From a virus: a stretch of DNA of 24,978 nt. Position 1 is the first letter of the stretch. Each line of letters opens with the position of its first letter. A program made the position numbers and the translations under genes. Positions 13,900 through 20,666 of the stretch are shown piece by piece. The notes below the pieces were generated by a model that saw nothing but the letters and a program-made list of their open reading frames with translations, did not search any database and was not told where the DNA came from. The stretch is from positions 1 through 24,978 of IMG/VR virus record IMGVR_UViG_3300033978_000033; one strand, written 5' to 3'.

Positions 13900-14751
13900 A
13901 TGACAGAACAAGAAACAATCAATAGAATGATGATGCAAGTGCTTGAAGAAGATTGCTACATTAACCCTGAAAAAGAAATAGAATATCCAATACCTGCTTT
14001 GTCTTTTGGTGAAAAAGAATACGAAACAAAAGATGGTTATAAAACATATCCAATTCCTATTGGAACTTATGGCAACTTTAGTTTTATTCAAGCACCACCT
14101 AAATCAAAAAAAACGTTCTTTATATCGCTTTTAAGCGCAGTTTATATGAAAAATGAGTTACAGGGCTTTGGTGGTAAATTAAGAGGTAACAGACAAGATA
14201 AACACGTTATACATTTTGACACCGAGCAAGGAAATTTTCACGCTTCAATGGTTTTTAAAAGACCATTACAAATGACAGGTTTAAAAGATGATAAATACCA
14301 TACTTACGCATTAAGACAATTAGGATTTAAAGAACGAGTTTTATTTATTGAATACATACTTTACGATAAATTAGAAGGTCAAGATATTGGTTTGGTTATT
14401 ATTGATGGTATTGCAGATTTATGTTCCGATGTTAATAGCATAGAACAAGCAAGTGAAGTAGCACAACATTTAATGCGTTGGTCAAAAGAATTAAATTGTC
14501 ATATAGTTACTGTTATTCACTCAAACTTCGGAACTGATAAACCAACAGGACATTTAGGATCGTTCTTGGAAAAGAAAGCAGAAACACAAATACAATTAGA
14601 ACTAAACACAGTAAATAAAGAACTTGTTAAAGTAAGCTGCAAAAGAAGTAGAAACGCAAGTTTTGAAGATTTTAATTTTAAAGTTAACAATTTTGGTTTA
14701 CCGCAAGTTGAAGGTGATTTATACGATATATTAAAAGACATAAAAATATGA
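13900..14751 (+). CDS. RecA/RepA-type P-loop ATPase with altered Walker A
   Basis: The 283-residue protein has a RecA-like core. YGNFSFIQAPPKSKKTFFIS carries a P-loop at residues 65-72, where both usual glycines are replaced (A-PPKS-K-K-T). HVIHFDTEQ (103-110) has the expected strand and glutamate. DIGLVIIDGIADL (162-174) is Walker B with Asp169, and IVTVIHSNF resembles the sensor motif. The layout resembles RepA/DnaB-type helicase or RecA-fold replication ATPases found in Bacteroidota phages and mobile elements, where I recall K-x-R-K-T variants of the P-loop. It probably acts in DNA replication or recombination with the SSB-like protein. It overlaps the next gene by four bases. Confidence 0.72.
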   Translation: MTEQETINRMMMQVLEEDCYINPEKEIEYPIPALSFGEKEYETKDGYKTYPIPIGTYGNFSFIQAPPKSKKTFFISLLSAVYMKNELQGFGGKLRGNRQDKHVIHFDTEQGNFHASMVFKRPLQMTGLKDDKYHTYALRQLGFKERVLFIEYILYDKLEGQDIGLVIIDGIADLCSDVNSIEQASEVAQHLMRWSKELNCHIVTVIHSNFGTDKPTGHLGSFLEKKAETQIQLELNTVNKELVKVSCKRSRNASFEDFNFKVNNFGLPQVEGDLYDILKDIKI

Positions 14752-15413
14752 AAATATTAAATTTATATGCTTGTTTAGGTGGTAACCGATACAAGTGGGA
14801 TGAAGTAGCAAAAGAAGCTAACATTGAAATTGAAGTAACTGCAGTTGAATTAGATGAAGAAGCAGCAAGATTATATCAGGAACGCTTCCCAAATGATAAA
14901 GTAATAGTTGCAGATGCACACCAATACTTGTTAGATAACTTTAAAAACTTTGATTTTGTTTGGAGTTCTCCACCCTGTCCAAGTCATAGTAAAGTAAGAA
15001 TAACACAAAAGACAAGACAAAATTTTAAGTTCTTATATCCTGATTTAAAATTATATGAAGAAATTATTTTTTTAGACAATTTTTTTAAAGGTAAATATGT
15101 AGTAGAAAATGTAACTCCATATTATGAACCTTTAGTTGCTGCTCAAAAAAGAGGTCGGCATTTATATTGGGCAAACTTTACTTTACCAAATGATATTAAT
15201 GAAAGAAAATTAAAAGGAATTTTATGCTCAATGGAAAATGAAGTAGATACACTTTGCGAATTTCACGATTACGATTTTAGAAAATATAAAGGCAAACAGT
15301 CAGTTCAAAAAATGGCTCGTAATTTAGTAGACTATGAAGCAGGAAGAACTATTTTTGAAATAGCTTTAGGAATAGTAAGTAAAAAAGAAAGCAATCAAAT
15401 TGAATTATTTTAA
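14748..15413 (+). CDS. DNA (cytosine-5) methyltransferase, short form
   Basis: The 221-residue protein has NLYACLGGNRYKW as SAM-binding motif I (about 5-17), an acidic VELDEEA (33-39), and SSPPCPSHS with catalytic Cys77 in the PC motif. VVENV (118-122) is motif VI and KRGRHLYW (134-141) is motif VIII-like. It would transfer a methyl group to C5 of cytosine. At 221 residues it is much shorter than typical type II enzymes (300-400), leaving little room for a target recognition domain. A GNxV-like end (MARNLVDYEAGRTIFEIAL) is present. Likely jobs are protection of phage DNA from host restriction or from its own endonuclease. Confidence 0.78.
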   Translation: MKILNLYACLGGNRYKWDEVAKEANIEIEVTAVELDEEAARLYQERFPNDKVIVADAHQYLLDNFKNFDFVWSSPPCPSHSKVRITQKTRQNFKFLYPDLKLYEEIIFLDNFFKGKYVVENVTPYYEPLVAAQKRGRHLYWANFTLPNDINERKLKGILCSMENEVDTLCEFHDYDFRKYKGKQSVQKMARNLVDYEAGRTIFEIALGIVSKKESNQIELF

Positions 15414-15415
15414 AA

Positions 15416-15440
15416 TGTTAATAACTTATTAATAAATTTG
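15416..15440 (+). promoter_or_regulatory. Bacteroidota-type promoter before gene 15445
   Basis: TGTTAATAAC (15416-15425) is followed by TAAATTTG (15433-15440), a full TAnnTTTG match. The spacing is the same as at 11111/11128 (17 bases from start to start). ATG 15445 lies only four bases beyond the box, so the mRNA should be leaderless or nearly so. Confidence 0.5.
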
Positions 15441-15444
15441 AACA

Positions 15445-15741
15445 ATGGAAAACTTGACAATTAAAAATCATTTACAGGAATTAAAAGTAAGCACATCAAG
15501 AATGTTGGTTTACAATTCTGATAACCCTGAATTATTATCTTACTTTAAAGATGTTACTTTTAAGTTAGATATGATAGAACAATTATTGCAGGTTGATTCT
15601 ATTATTGATTGGAATGCTATCGAAGGTGCTTACAAATCAATTCTAAATTTAGATAGTGAATTAACAAACGTTGAAATAAATATTGCTTTAAAACCGGCAA
15701 AAGAAAAAAAGGTTGGAAAAATAACTGCTAAACTATATTAG
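15445..15741 (+). CDS. Unknown helical protein between the two methyltransferases
   Basis: I do not recognise this 98-residue protein. It is soluble and predicted mostly helical (NLTIKNHLQELKVSTSRML, VTFKLDMIEQLLQVDSIID, SILNLDSELTNVEINIAL), with a basic C-terminus (KPAKEKKVGKITAKLY). It has its own candidate promoter directly at the start codon and is followed after two bases by the DPPY methyltransferase, so it probably heads that operon. A small regulator or nucleic-acid-binding protein would fit the basic tail, but nothing specific supports this. Confidence 0.6.
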   Translation: MENLTIKNHLQELKVSTSRMLVYNSDNPELLSYFKDVTFKLDMIEQLLQVDSIIDWNAIEGAYKSILNLDSELTNVEINIALKPAKEKKVGKITAKLY

Positions 15742-15743
15742 TT

Positions 15744-16385
15744 ATGAAAGTAACAGATAAAATAACAATAACAAACGAAGATAATATGTTATTGATGGCA
15801 AGATACCCTGATAATTATTTTGATTTAGCAATAGTTGACCCACCTTATGGAATTGCAAGATTTGGTAATAGGGTAGAGTTATCAAATAGATTATGTAAAT
15901 CAGCTAAATTAAATGAATGGGATATTAAACCAACTGAAGAATATTTTAATGAATTATTTAGAATATCAAAATTTCAGATTATTTGGGGTGCTAATAACTT
16001 TATTTTACCAACTACAGAATATTTTTTAATTTGGAATAAAAAACAAACTGTTGAAAATTTTGCATCAGCAGAGTATGCTTGGACTAATGTAAAAAAACCT
16101 GCTCAAATATTTGATTACTCAATACATAAAACAATGGCAGACAGAAAAGAAGAAGGTGGTAAAATACACCCAACACAAAAACCTGTAGCACTTTATAAAT
16201 GGTTACTTGATAAATACACAAAGCAAGGCGACAAAATACTTGATACACATTTAGGTTCAGGAAGTATTGCAATAGCTTGTCACGATTACGGATTTGAACT
16301 TACCGCTTGTGAATTAGATAAAGAGTATTACGATAAAGCAATAGAGCGTATTAGTAATCACGTAGCACAACAAAAACTATTTTAA
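15744..16385 (+). CDS. DNA N6-adenine/N4-cytosine methyltransferase (beta-class order)
   Basis: The 213-residue enzyme has the catalytic motif VDPPYG at residues 31-36 near its N-terminus, HPTQKPVALYKWLL (142-155) and the SAM-binding motif GDKILDTHLGSGSIAIAC (162-179) near its C-terminus. Catalytic motif first and SAM-binding motif last is the beta-class order. DPPY is most common in N6-adenine enzymes but occurs in N4-cytosine ones. It would modify phage DNA; the target site cannot be read from sequence. It is one of three DNA-modifying or restriction-type genes within 3 kb, with the C5 methyltransferase upstream and the MjaI-like nuclease downstream. Confidence 0.85.
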   Translation: MKVTDKITITNEDNMLLMARYPDNYFDLAIVDPPYGIARFGNRVELSNRLCKSAKLNEWDIKPTEEYFNELFRISKFQIIWGANNFILPTTEYFLIWNKKQTVENFASAEYAWTNVKKPAQIFDYSIHKTMADRKEEGGKIHPTQKPVALYKWLLDKYTKQGDKILDTHLGSGSIAIACHDYGFELTACELDKEYYDKAIERISNHVAQQKLF

Positions 16386-16387
16386 AT

Positions 16388-16579
16388 ATGATTTACATTT
16401 TATTAGCATTAATAGGTATTCTTTTAATTTGGGCAGACCAAACAGGAAAAGAAATTCAAATAGCATCAATACAAGGTTTTATGGTAGGTGTTCTTTATGA
16501 TTGTGACGAACAAGACGAAGAAAAATATTATACTATTCAAATCCTGTTAGGTGTTTTGTCAATTAACATATATTGGTAA
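16388..16579 (+). CDS. Small membrane protein, unknown
   Basis: The 63-residue product starts with a membrane helix (IYILLALIGILLIWA, about 2-16). QTGKEIQIASIQGFMVGVLY follows, then an acidic loop DCDEQDEEKYY and a short hydrophobic end YTIQILLGVLSINIYW. The gene lies two bases after the methyltransferase stop and directly abuts the sigma-like gene (TAA then ATG). The IQ-L-G-I-W end motif is a pattern I recall in small phage proteins of this phylum, without a known function. Confidence 0.6.
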   Translation: MIYILLALIGILLIWADQTGKEIQIASIQGFMVGVLYDCDEQDEEKYYTIQILLGVLSINIYW

Positions 16580-17092
16580 ATGGAAATATTAGAACGAGTT
16601 GCAAAGTATCACAAAGATTGGGTAGAACTTGCTGAAGTGTTTGACAAAGATTTTGCAGAAGATATAGTACAAGAAATGTATCTGCTGCTGCATAAATACA
16701 AAGTTACCGAGCAACAAATGTTTACTAATGATAAACCAAATCGTGGTTATGTTTTTATAATAATTAGAAACATACATTTTCAACTTCATAATATTAGAAA
16801 GCGTATTGATAAATGCGAATTAAACGAAGAAATATATAATCTAATAGACGATTACAACGAAGAACAAGAGTTAGAATGGGATAACTTTAGAATAAAAGCT
16901 GAAGATGAGGTTAATAGTTGGGAATGGTACGATAAAAAACTATTTACTTTATACCGAGATAATAAAACATCAATACGCAAATTAGCGAAAGAAACAGGAA
17001 TATCATTTGTAAGTATATTTCACACATTAAAAGCTAACAAGCAAAAACTTAAAAGATTATTACAAGACGATTACGATAACTTAAAACTTTAA
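16580..17092 (+). CDS. Sigma-70-like transcription factor (candidate late regulator)
   Basis: The 170-residue protein resembles a minimal sigma factor. FDKDFAEDIVQEMYLLLHKY (about 21-40) looks like region 2 helices (compare AEDIVQEVFLRL), and FIIIRNIHFQLHNIRKR (59-75) like the following DNA-contacting helix. After an acidic linker, LYRDNKTSIRKLAKETGISF with VSIFHTLKANKQKLKRLL (about 124-161) forms a helix-turn-helix like region 4. ECF sigma factors are of similar length. Phages of this group carry similar proteins, and direction of host RNA polymerase to late promoters is plausible. A DNA-binding regulator without sigma activity is the alternative. Confidence 0.62.
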   Translation: MEILERVAKYHKDWVELAEVFDKDFAEDIVQEMYLLLHKYKVTEQQMFTNDKPNRGYVFIIIRNIHFQLHNIRKRIDKCELNEEIYNLIDDYNEEQELEWDNFRIKAEDEVNSWEWYDKKLFTLYRDNKTSIRKLAKETGISFVSIFHTLKANKQKLKRLLQDDYDNLKL

Positions 17093-17096
17093 AAAA

Positions 17097-17474
17097 ATGG
17101 CAAGACAAAGAAAATCAAAAGGACTTGGTGATACAATAGAAAAAATCACTGAAGCAACAGGAATTAAAACAGTAGTTGATGCAATTTCGGAAGCTACAGG
17201 AATAGACTGCGGTTGTGGCGAACGTAAAGACTTATTAAACAAATTGTTTCCTTACAAACAAGCTGAATGTTTAACCGATGAAGATAACGAATGGTTAACT
17301 AATTTCTTTTCAATAACTAATAATCAGTTAACACCGAAGCAACAAAACAAAGTTACTGAAATTTACAAGAATGTATTTAATGAAAAAATACAACCTTCAA
17401 ATTGTGGTTCTTGTTGGAGAGATAAAATAAACGATCTTAAAAGAGTTTACGACACGCAAAATGCAAGTAAATAA
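17097..17474 (+). CDS. Conserved Cys-containing phage protein, function unknown
   Basis: This 125-residue protein begins with a basic segment (MARQRKSKGLGDTIEKITEATGIKTV). DCGCGERKDLLNKLFPYK (about 37-54), ECLTDEDNEWLTNFF and a C-terminal NCGSCWRDKINDL (about 102-114) follow. The CxC and CxxC pairs could bind a metal. I recall GLGDTxEKITxATGIK...DCGCxERKxxLNxLFP proteins in several Bacteroidota phages, without an assigned role. The basic N-terminus and position between the sigma-like and nuclease genes suggest a nucleic-acid-related job. Its end overlaps the nuclease start by 14 bases. Confidence 0.62.
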   Translation: MARQRKSKGLGDTIEKITEATGIKTVVDAISEATGIDCGCGERKDLLNKLFPYKQAECLTDEDNEWLTNFFSITNNQLTPKQQNKVTEIYKNVFNEKIQPSNCGSCWRDKINDLKRVYDTQNASK

Positions 17475-18120
17475 ACAGAATAGATTTGAAGTAACATTTG
17501 ATAAAGCAAAATTCAGCTTATTAAACAAAGACAGAAAGATTTCGTGGTTGTTTAGGAGTTCTGAAGTTGGAAAATGTGCAAAGATATTCGATGACTATTA
17601 TAATTCCGAACAAGTATTAACTCCAAAAGGTTGGTTCTTGTTTTATAAATCAGTAATGGGTGTTGACATACTAAAAGAAGTTTCTAATAAAATAATGGAA
17701 ATAACAAAATTAGATGAAGACACCTGTTTTCAATATACAAAGTTTAGAGTACTTGGTCAAACTTGGAATGGTATGTTAAACGAAATAGATTTAATCAATG
17801 AACTAAAACAAGAATTTCCAAACATTGAATTTAGAAAAGCTGATTATAATTTAGATGAAAACTATTTTACTGATTGGGAAGCGTATAGTAATGGAAAGTT
17901 ATTTTTAGGTTTACAAATTAAACCAATAACGTATCAGTATATGAATACTCAATATCAGAATCAAGCCAAGTTAAATCACGAAGCACAAAGACAAAAGTAT
18001 AAAGATGAATTTAAAGTCCCGCATTTTTTAATATACTACGAAAACAATAAATTGCAAGACAAACAAAAAGTAATAGATAGAATAAACACATTATTAATAA
18101 ATTTAATAGAAGTTAGATGA
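17461..18120 (+). CDS. MjaI-like PD-(D/E)XK restriction endonuclease
   Basis: The 219-residue product carries a PD-(D/E)XK-type core. Glu108 lies in helix WNGMLNEIDLINEL, Asp138 in NYFTDWEAY and Gln152-Ile-Lys154 in LFLGLQIKPITYQYM. The Q-x-K form of the third motif occurs in several restriction enzymes. The segment order and the phrases FTDWEAY and GLQIKP are what I associate with the MjaI family, whose archetype cleaves CTAG. By eye no CTAG is present anywhere in this window. It could destroy host or competitor DNA while sparing the phage. The gene overlaps its neighbours by 14 and 4 bases. Family assignment is from memory, not from a search. Confidence 0.6.
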   Translation: MQVNKQNRFEVTFDKAKFSLLNKDRKISWLFRSSEVGKCAKIFDDYYNSEQVLTPKGWFLFYKSVMGVDILKEVSNKIMEITKLDEDTCFQYTKFRVLGQTWNGMLNEIDLINELKQEFPNIEFRKADYNLDENYFTDWEAYSNGKLFLGLQIKPITYQYMNTQYQNQAKLNHEAQRQKYKDEFKVPHFLIYYENNKLQDKQKVIDRINTLLINLIEVR

Positions 18121-18479
18121 GCGCAATAGAAAACCCAATACAATTAGAATATTTAAAGCAAGTGATACTTTCACAACTGCTTTTAGAATGCAACGAAAAT
18201 TTACGATTTACAATACAATATAAGCAACAAATTAAGAATAGAATAAATAACCTAAACAAAGACTTGGAAAGTGTCGTACATAAAGAATACACAAGTATTT
18301 ATAAAACCGACCCTGAAATGACTACAAACATTTTAAGCAAGATTGAAAGTTTGGTTACTAAATTAAGTACTTCAACACTTGACGAATTAATTATGATTGA
18401 TGCGATTATTGAAAAGTACAACGATAACAAAGAATGGTTTAAAGAATACGCTGAAGCTGAATTTTTAAAAATAGACTAA
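18117..18479 (+). CDS. Unknown helical protein
   Basis: The 120-residue product is highly helical and charged, with likely coiled-coil stretches NLRFTIQYKQQIKNRINNLN (about 28-47) and ILSKIESLVTKLSTSTLDEL (about 72-91). It has an aromatic, acidic end (EWFKEYAEAEF). There are no recognisable catalytic motifs. It overlaps the endonuclease gene by four bases (ATGA) and the DUF3310 gene by one base (TAATG), so it belongs to the same translationally coupled operon. A multimer-forming accessory protein is plausible, but no family is recognised. Confidence 0.6.
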   Translation: MSAIENPIQLEYLKQVILSQLLLECNENLRFTIQYKQQIKNRINNLNKDLESVVHKEYTSIYKTDPEMTTNILSKIESLVTKLSTSTLDELIMIDAIIEKYNDNKEWFKEYAEAEFLKID

Positions 18480-18709
18480 TGAGCAAGATAACACCAATGC
18501 ATTATATGACAGAATCAAGAGTTGACGTCATAGACTTTTGTAAAATGTACGATATGAATTTTAATCGTGGAAATATAGTTAAGTATTTAGCACGAGCCGG
18601 TAAAAAAGATAACGAACTTGATGACTTACGAAAGGCATTAAACTACTTGATGCGGGAAATAGAACATCACGAAAAGTTACAAGAACAATGGATTGAAAAT
18701 AATAAGTAG
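18479..18709 (+). CDS. DUF3310 family phage protein
   Basis: The 76-residue product matches the DUF3310 pattern: MHYMTESRVDVIDFCKMYDM, then FNRGNIVKYLARAGKKDNEL and DDLRKALNYLMREIEHHEKL. The GNIxKYLxRaGKK...DLxKAxxYL signature is widespread in phages, often near nucleotide-metabolism genes. It is helical and resembles MazG-like nucleotide pyrophosphohydrolase folds, but the function is not established. It ends the operon, with a terminator overlapping its stop codon. Confidence 0.82.
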   Translation: MSKITPMHYMTESRVDVIDFCKMYDMNFNRGNIVKYLARAGKKDNELDDLRKALNYLMREIEHHEKLQEQWIENNK

Positions 18710-18730
18710 GCTAACACCTACTTTTTTTTT
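18704..18730 (+). terminator. Intrinsic terminator overlapping the DUF3310 stop codon
   Basis: AAGTAGG (18704-18710) pairs with CCTACTT (18717-18723) around a six-base loop, followed by a T run to 18730. The TAG stop codon (18707-18709) lies inside the left arm. Confidence 0.87.
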
Positions 18731-18759
18731 GTTAAACTTTTATTAAAGTTTTGTTAAAA

Positions 18760-18791
18760 TGTTAATAAGTAAAAAATAAGTTATATATTTG
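18760..18791 (+). promoter_or_regulatory. Bacteroidota-type promoter before gene 18815
   Basis: TGTTAATAAG (18760-18769) precedes TATATTTG (18784-18791), a full TAnnTTTG match. The leader of 23 bases contains AATTAAAAACAA, as in the ERF operon leader. A promoter is expected here because a terminator lies just upstream. Confidence 0.6.
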
Positions 18792-18814
18792 TTGAAACAA
18801 TTAAAAACAAGTAT

Positions 18815-19003
18815 ATGGAAACATTTAAGTATCGTAATCAAGAAATTCAAGTTGATTATCACACAGTAGAAGTAAAAGGCGACCAAATGCCTGATGTTAT
18901 TATTGGTTCAGTATTTTATCAAGGTACTGATATAACAATGATACTATCACAAAAAGACGAACAAGAAATATTAGAAACAATTTACGATAAACTAAACAAC
19001 TAA
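18815..19003 (+). CDS. Unknown small protein
   Basis: The 62-residue soluble product reads METFKYRNQEIQVDYHTVEV, then PDVIIGSVFYQGTDITMIL and an acidic helical end (QKDEQEILETIYDKLNN). A strand-rich N-terminus with a helical tail suggests a small alpha/beta fold; no family is recognised. It is the first gene after a clear promoter and overlaps the next start by one base (TAATG). Confidence 0.62.
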   Translation: METFKYRNQEIQVDYHTVEVKGDQMPDVIIGSVFYQGTDITMILSQKDEQEILETIYDKLNN

Positions 19004-19209
19004 TGAAAACAGAAATTATAAACGATTTAGATATCTTAATTCAATTAAGCAAAGATTTAGATAACGCATATATGAAAAACAAATTGCGTAATATTAAAAA
19101 GCTATTATTAGAAGAATGGAACGAAACTGATTTGTATTACGAACAAATAAAAGAAGTTTTAAGGCACGATGAAACAATGAACAATTTAAACAACATAAAA
19201 ATAAGATAA
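19003..19209 (+). CDS. Unknown small helical protein
   Basis: The 68-residue product is almost wholly helical and charged (DILIQLSKDLDNAYMKNKLR, NIKKLLLEEWNETDLYYEQI), with a basic end. It has no recognisable motif. It is coupled to the upstream gene by a TAATG overlap and stands one base before the exonuclease gene, so it is in the same operon. A small regulator or accessory protein of the nuclease is possible but unsupported. Confidence 0.58.
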   Translation: MKTEIINDLDILIQLSKDLDNAYMKNKLRNIKKLLLEEWNETDLYYEQIKEVLRHDETMNNLNNIKIR

Positions 19210-19210
19210 T

Positions 19211-19975
19211 ATGATAACAACATTTGATAACAAGCAATGGACTAAAGAAGAAATCCTTTCTAATATGTACGATGATAGTTTTTATTATGGTTACTTGGGA
19301 CAAAACGCATTAAGTAGTTCAAGTATTAAAACATTAATATCTTCACCTAAAACGTATTACTTTACAACCAAATACGGAAGTGGTGAAACACAAGCGTTGC
19401 GTGATGGTAGACTATTTCACACAATGATATTAGAACCTGAAAAGTTAGACGATATTATATTTGTAGACGCTGCAACAAAAGCAAGTAAAGAATACAAACT
19501 TGCAAAAGAAACAGGAAAAGAAGTTTACACTAAAAACGAAAAGAAAGCAGCAGAACGTTTATGCGATGCGTTATTGAGAAACGAAGCAGTAAAAGAATAC
19601 TTAACAAAAGCAGAATACGAAGTACCACAAATAGCAATGATTGATGGAATACCAATAAGAGCAAAAGCAGATATATTAAAAGGCAATACTATTATTGATT
19701 TAAAAACCACAACAGGTATTAAAGACTTTAGATATTCAGCAGATAAATACAGTTACGATTTACAAGCGTGGCTATATCGTGAAATGTTTGGAGTAGAAGA
19801 TTTTGTATTTATAGCTATCGACAAAGGTAGTTTAGATATTGCTATCTTTGAATGTAGTGATGAGTTCTACGCAAAAGGTAAAGAAAAGTTTGAGCAAGGA
19901 GTTAGTAATTATAAACACTTTTTTCAAACAGAAGGAGTAGATTTAGACCAATATGTATTAAGAGGAGTATTATAA
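19211..19975 (+). CDS. RecE-type PD-(D/E)XK exonuclease
   Basis: The 254-residue protein matches the exodeoxyribonuclease VIII/PDDEXK family. LSSSSIKTLISSPKTYYFTT (about 35-54) and ALRDGRLFHTMILEPEKLDD (about 62-81) contain the conserved His. EVPQIAMIDGIPIRAKADIL (about 137-156) contains the catalytic Asp, TIIDLKTTTGIKDF (about 159-172) contains the D-x-K motif, and YSYDLQAWLYREMFG is the Q-containing helix of the family. It would resect double-stranded ends to single strands for annealing by ERF. The two genes lie about 7 kb apart and in different transcription units, unlike the adjacent pairs of lambda or Rac. Confidence 0.83.
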   Translation: MITTFDNKQWTKEEILSNMYDDSFYYGYLGQNALSSSSIKTLISSPKTYYFTTKYGSGETQALRDGRLFHTMILEPEKLDDIIFVDAATKASKEYKLAKETGKEVYTKNEKKAAERLCDALLRNEAVKEYLTKAEYEVPQIAMIDGIPIRAKADILKGNTIIDLKTTTGIKDFRYSADKYSYDLQAWLYREMFGVEDFVFIAIDKGSLDIAIFECSDEFYAKGKEKFEQGVSNYKHFFQTEGVDLDQYVLRGVL

Positions 19976-19986
19976 TGTAATTTAAA

Positions 19987-20214
19987 ATGGAATTAACAAA
20001 AGATGAAGCGTTTGCTATGACGCTATACGATATAAGTCAAGGCGAAACATTAGAAACAATGCGAATGGTTTTAACAGACTACGAAGAACGTGAAGAGTTT
20101 GAAGTTTGTGCAGGTATACATTTAGCAATAGAGGTATCTTCGTTTCTTACATTAACCGCAGTAGTACAAGAATTTAACCCAATAGAATTAGAATTAACAT
20201 TTGACGAATTATGA
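19987..20214 (+). CDS. Unknown small acidic protein
   Basis: The 75-residue product is acidic and helical: KDEAFAMTLYDISQGETLET, MRMVLTDYEEREEFEVCAGI, HLAIEVSSFLTLTAVV and the acidic end ELELTFDEL. No family or catalytic motif is recognised. It lies 11 bases after the exonuclease and overlaps the DnaA-like gene by four bases (ATGA), so it is probably co-translated with it. Confidence 0.58.
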   Translation: MELTKDEAFAMTLYDISQGETLETMRMVLTDYEEREEFEVCAGIHLAIEVSSFLTLTAVVQEFNPIELELTFDEL

Positions 20215-20666
20215 TAATAGAAAAAATAAAACAAGAATCAGGAATTGATGTAACAATAAAAAGCAGGAAACGAGAACAAGTAGAAATGAAAGCATTAGCA
20301 TCATTCTTATTTAGACAAAAAGGATATTCTTTAATACAAATAGGAAAAGAATTAAACTTAAATCACGCTACAATAATACACCATTTAAAAATATACCCAA
20401 GTATAAAATACTACAATCCACGAGTACAAGAAATAGAAAATAGTGTAATAGGAATAAAACCCGATTTAGTAGTTGAATCATTACAAAAAACATTAGAGTT
20501 AAAAGACCAAGAAATTAACAATCTAAAAGAAACTATAAAACAAATACAAACAAACAAAGATATAAACCGATTACTTCCTTTATTAGAACACGAAGATATA
20601 AAAGAAAAGTTTGAAGCGTTTTTAACTATTAACGAAAAAGCAAAATACTATAAAAAATATGAGTAA
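20211..20666 (+). CDS. DnaA-C-terminal-like DNA-binding protein with coiled coil
   Basis: The 151-residue product has KSRKREQVEMKALASFLFRQ followed by KGYSLIQIGKELNLNHATII and HHL (about residues 17-59). This corresponds to the helix-turn-helix of DnaA domain IV, where the signature reads R-x-x-V...IG...H-x-T-V-x-H; here His52, Thr54 and His57 are in place. The rest (about 80-150) is a long charged coiled coil (LQKTLELKDQEINNLKETIK). There is no AAA+ domain, so it is not full DnaA. It may bind the phage origin as an initiator, or act as a dimeric repressor. Its end overlaps a micro-gene by eight bases. Confidence 0.68.
   Translation: MIIEKIKQESGIDVTIKSRKREQVEMKALASFLFRQKGYSLIQIGKELNLNHATIIHHLKIYPSIKYYNPRVQEIENSVIGIKPDLVVESLQKTLELKDQEINNLKETIKQIQTNKDINRLLPLLEHEDIKEKFEAFLTINEKAKYYKKYE

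Noticed and set aside
14748-18120. A complete restriction-modification system
   Set aside because: The methyltransferases and the nuclease are in separate units with other genes between, and their target sites are unknown, so pairing cannot be claimed.
20211-20666. Full-length replication initiator DnaA
   Set aside because: Only the DNA-binding-like part is present; there is no AAA+ ATPase domain.
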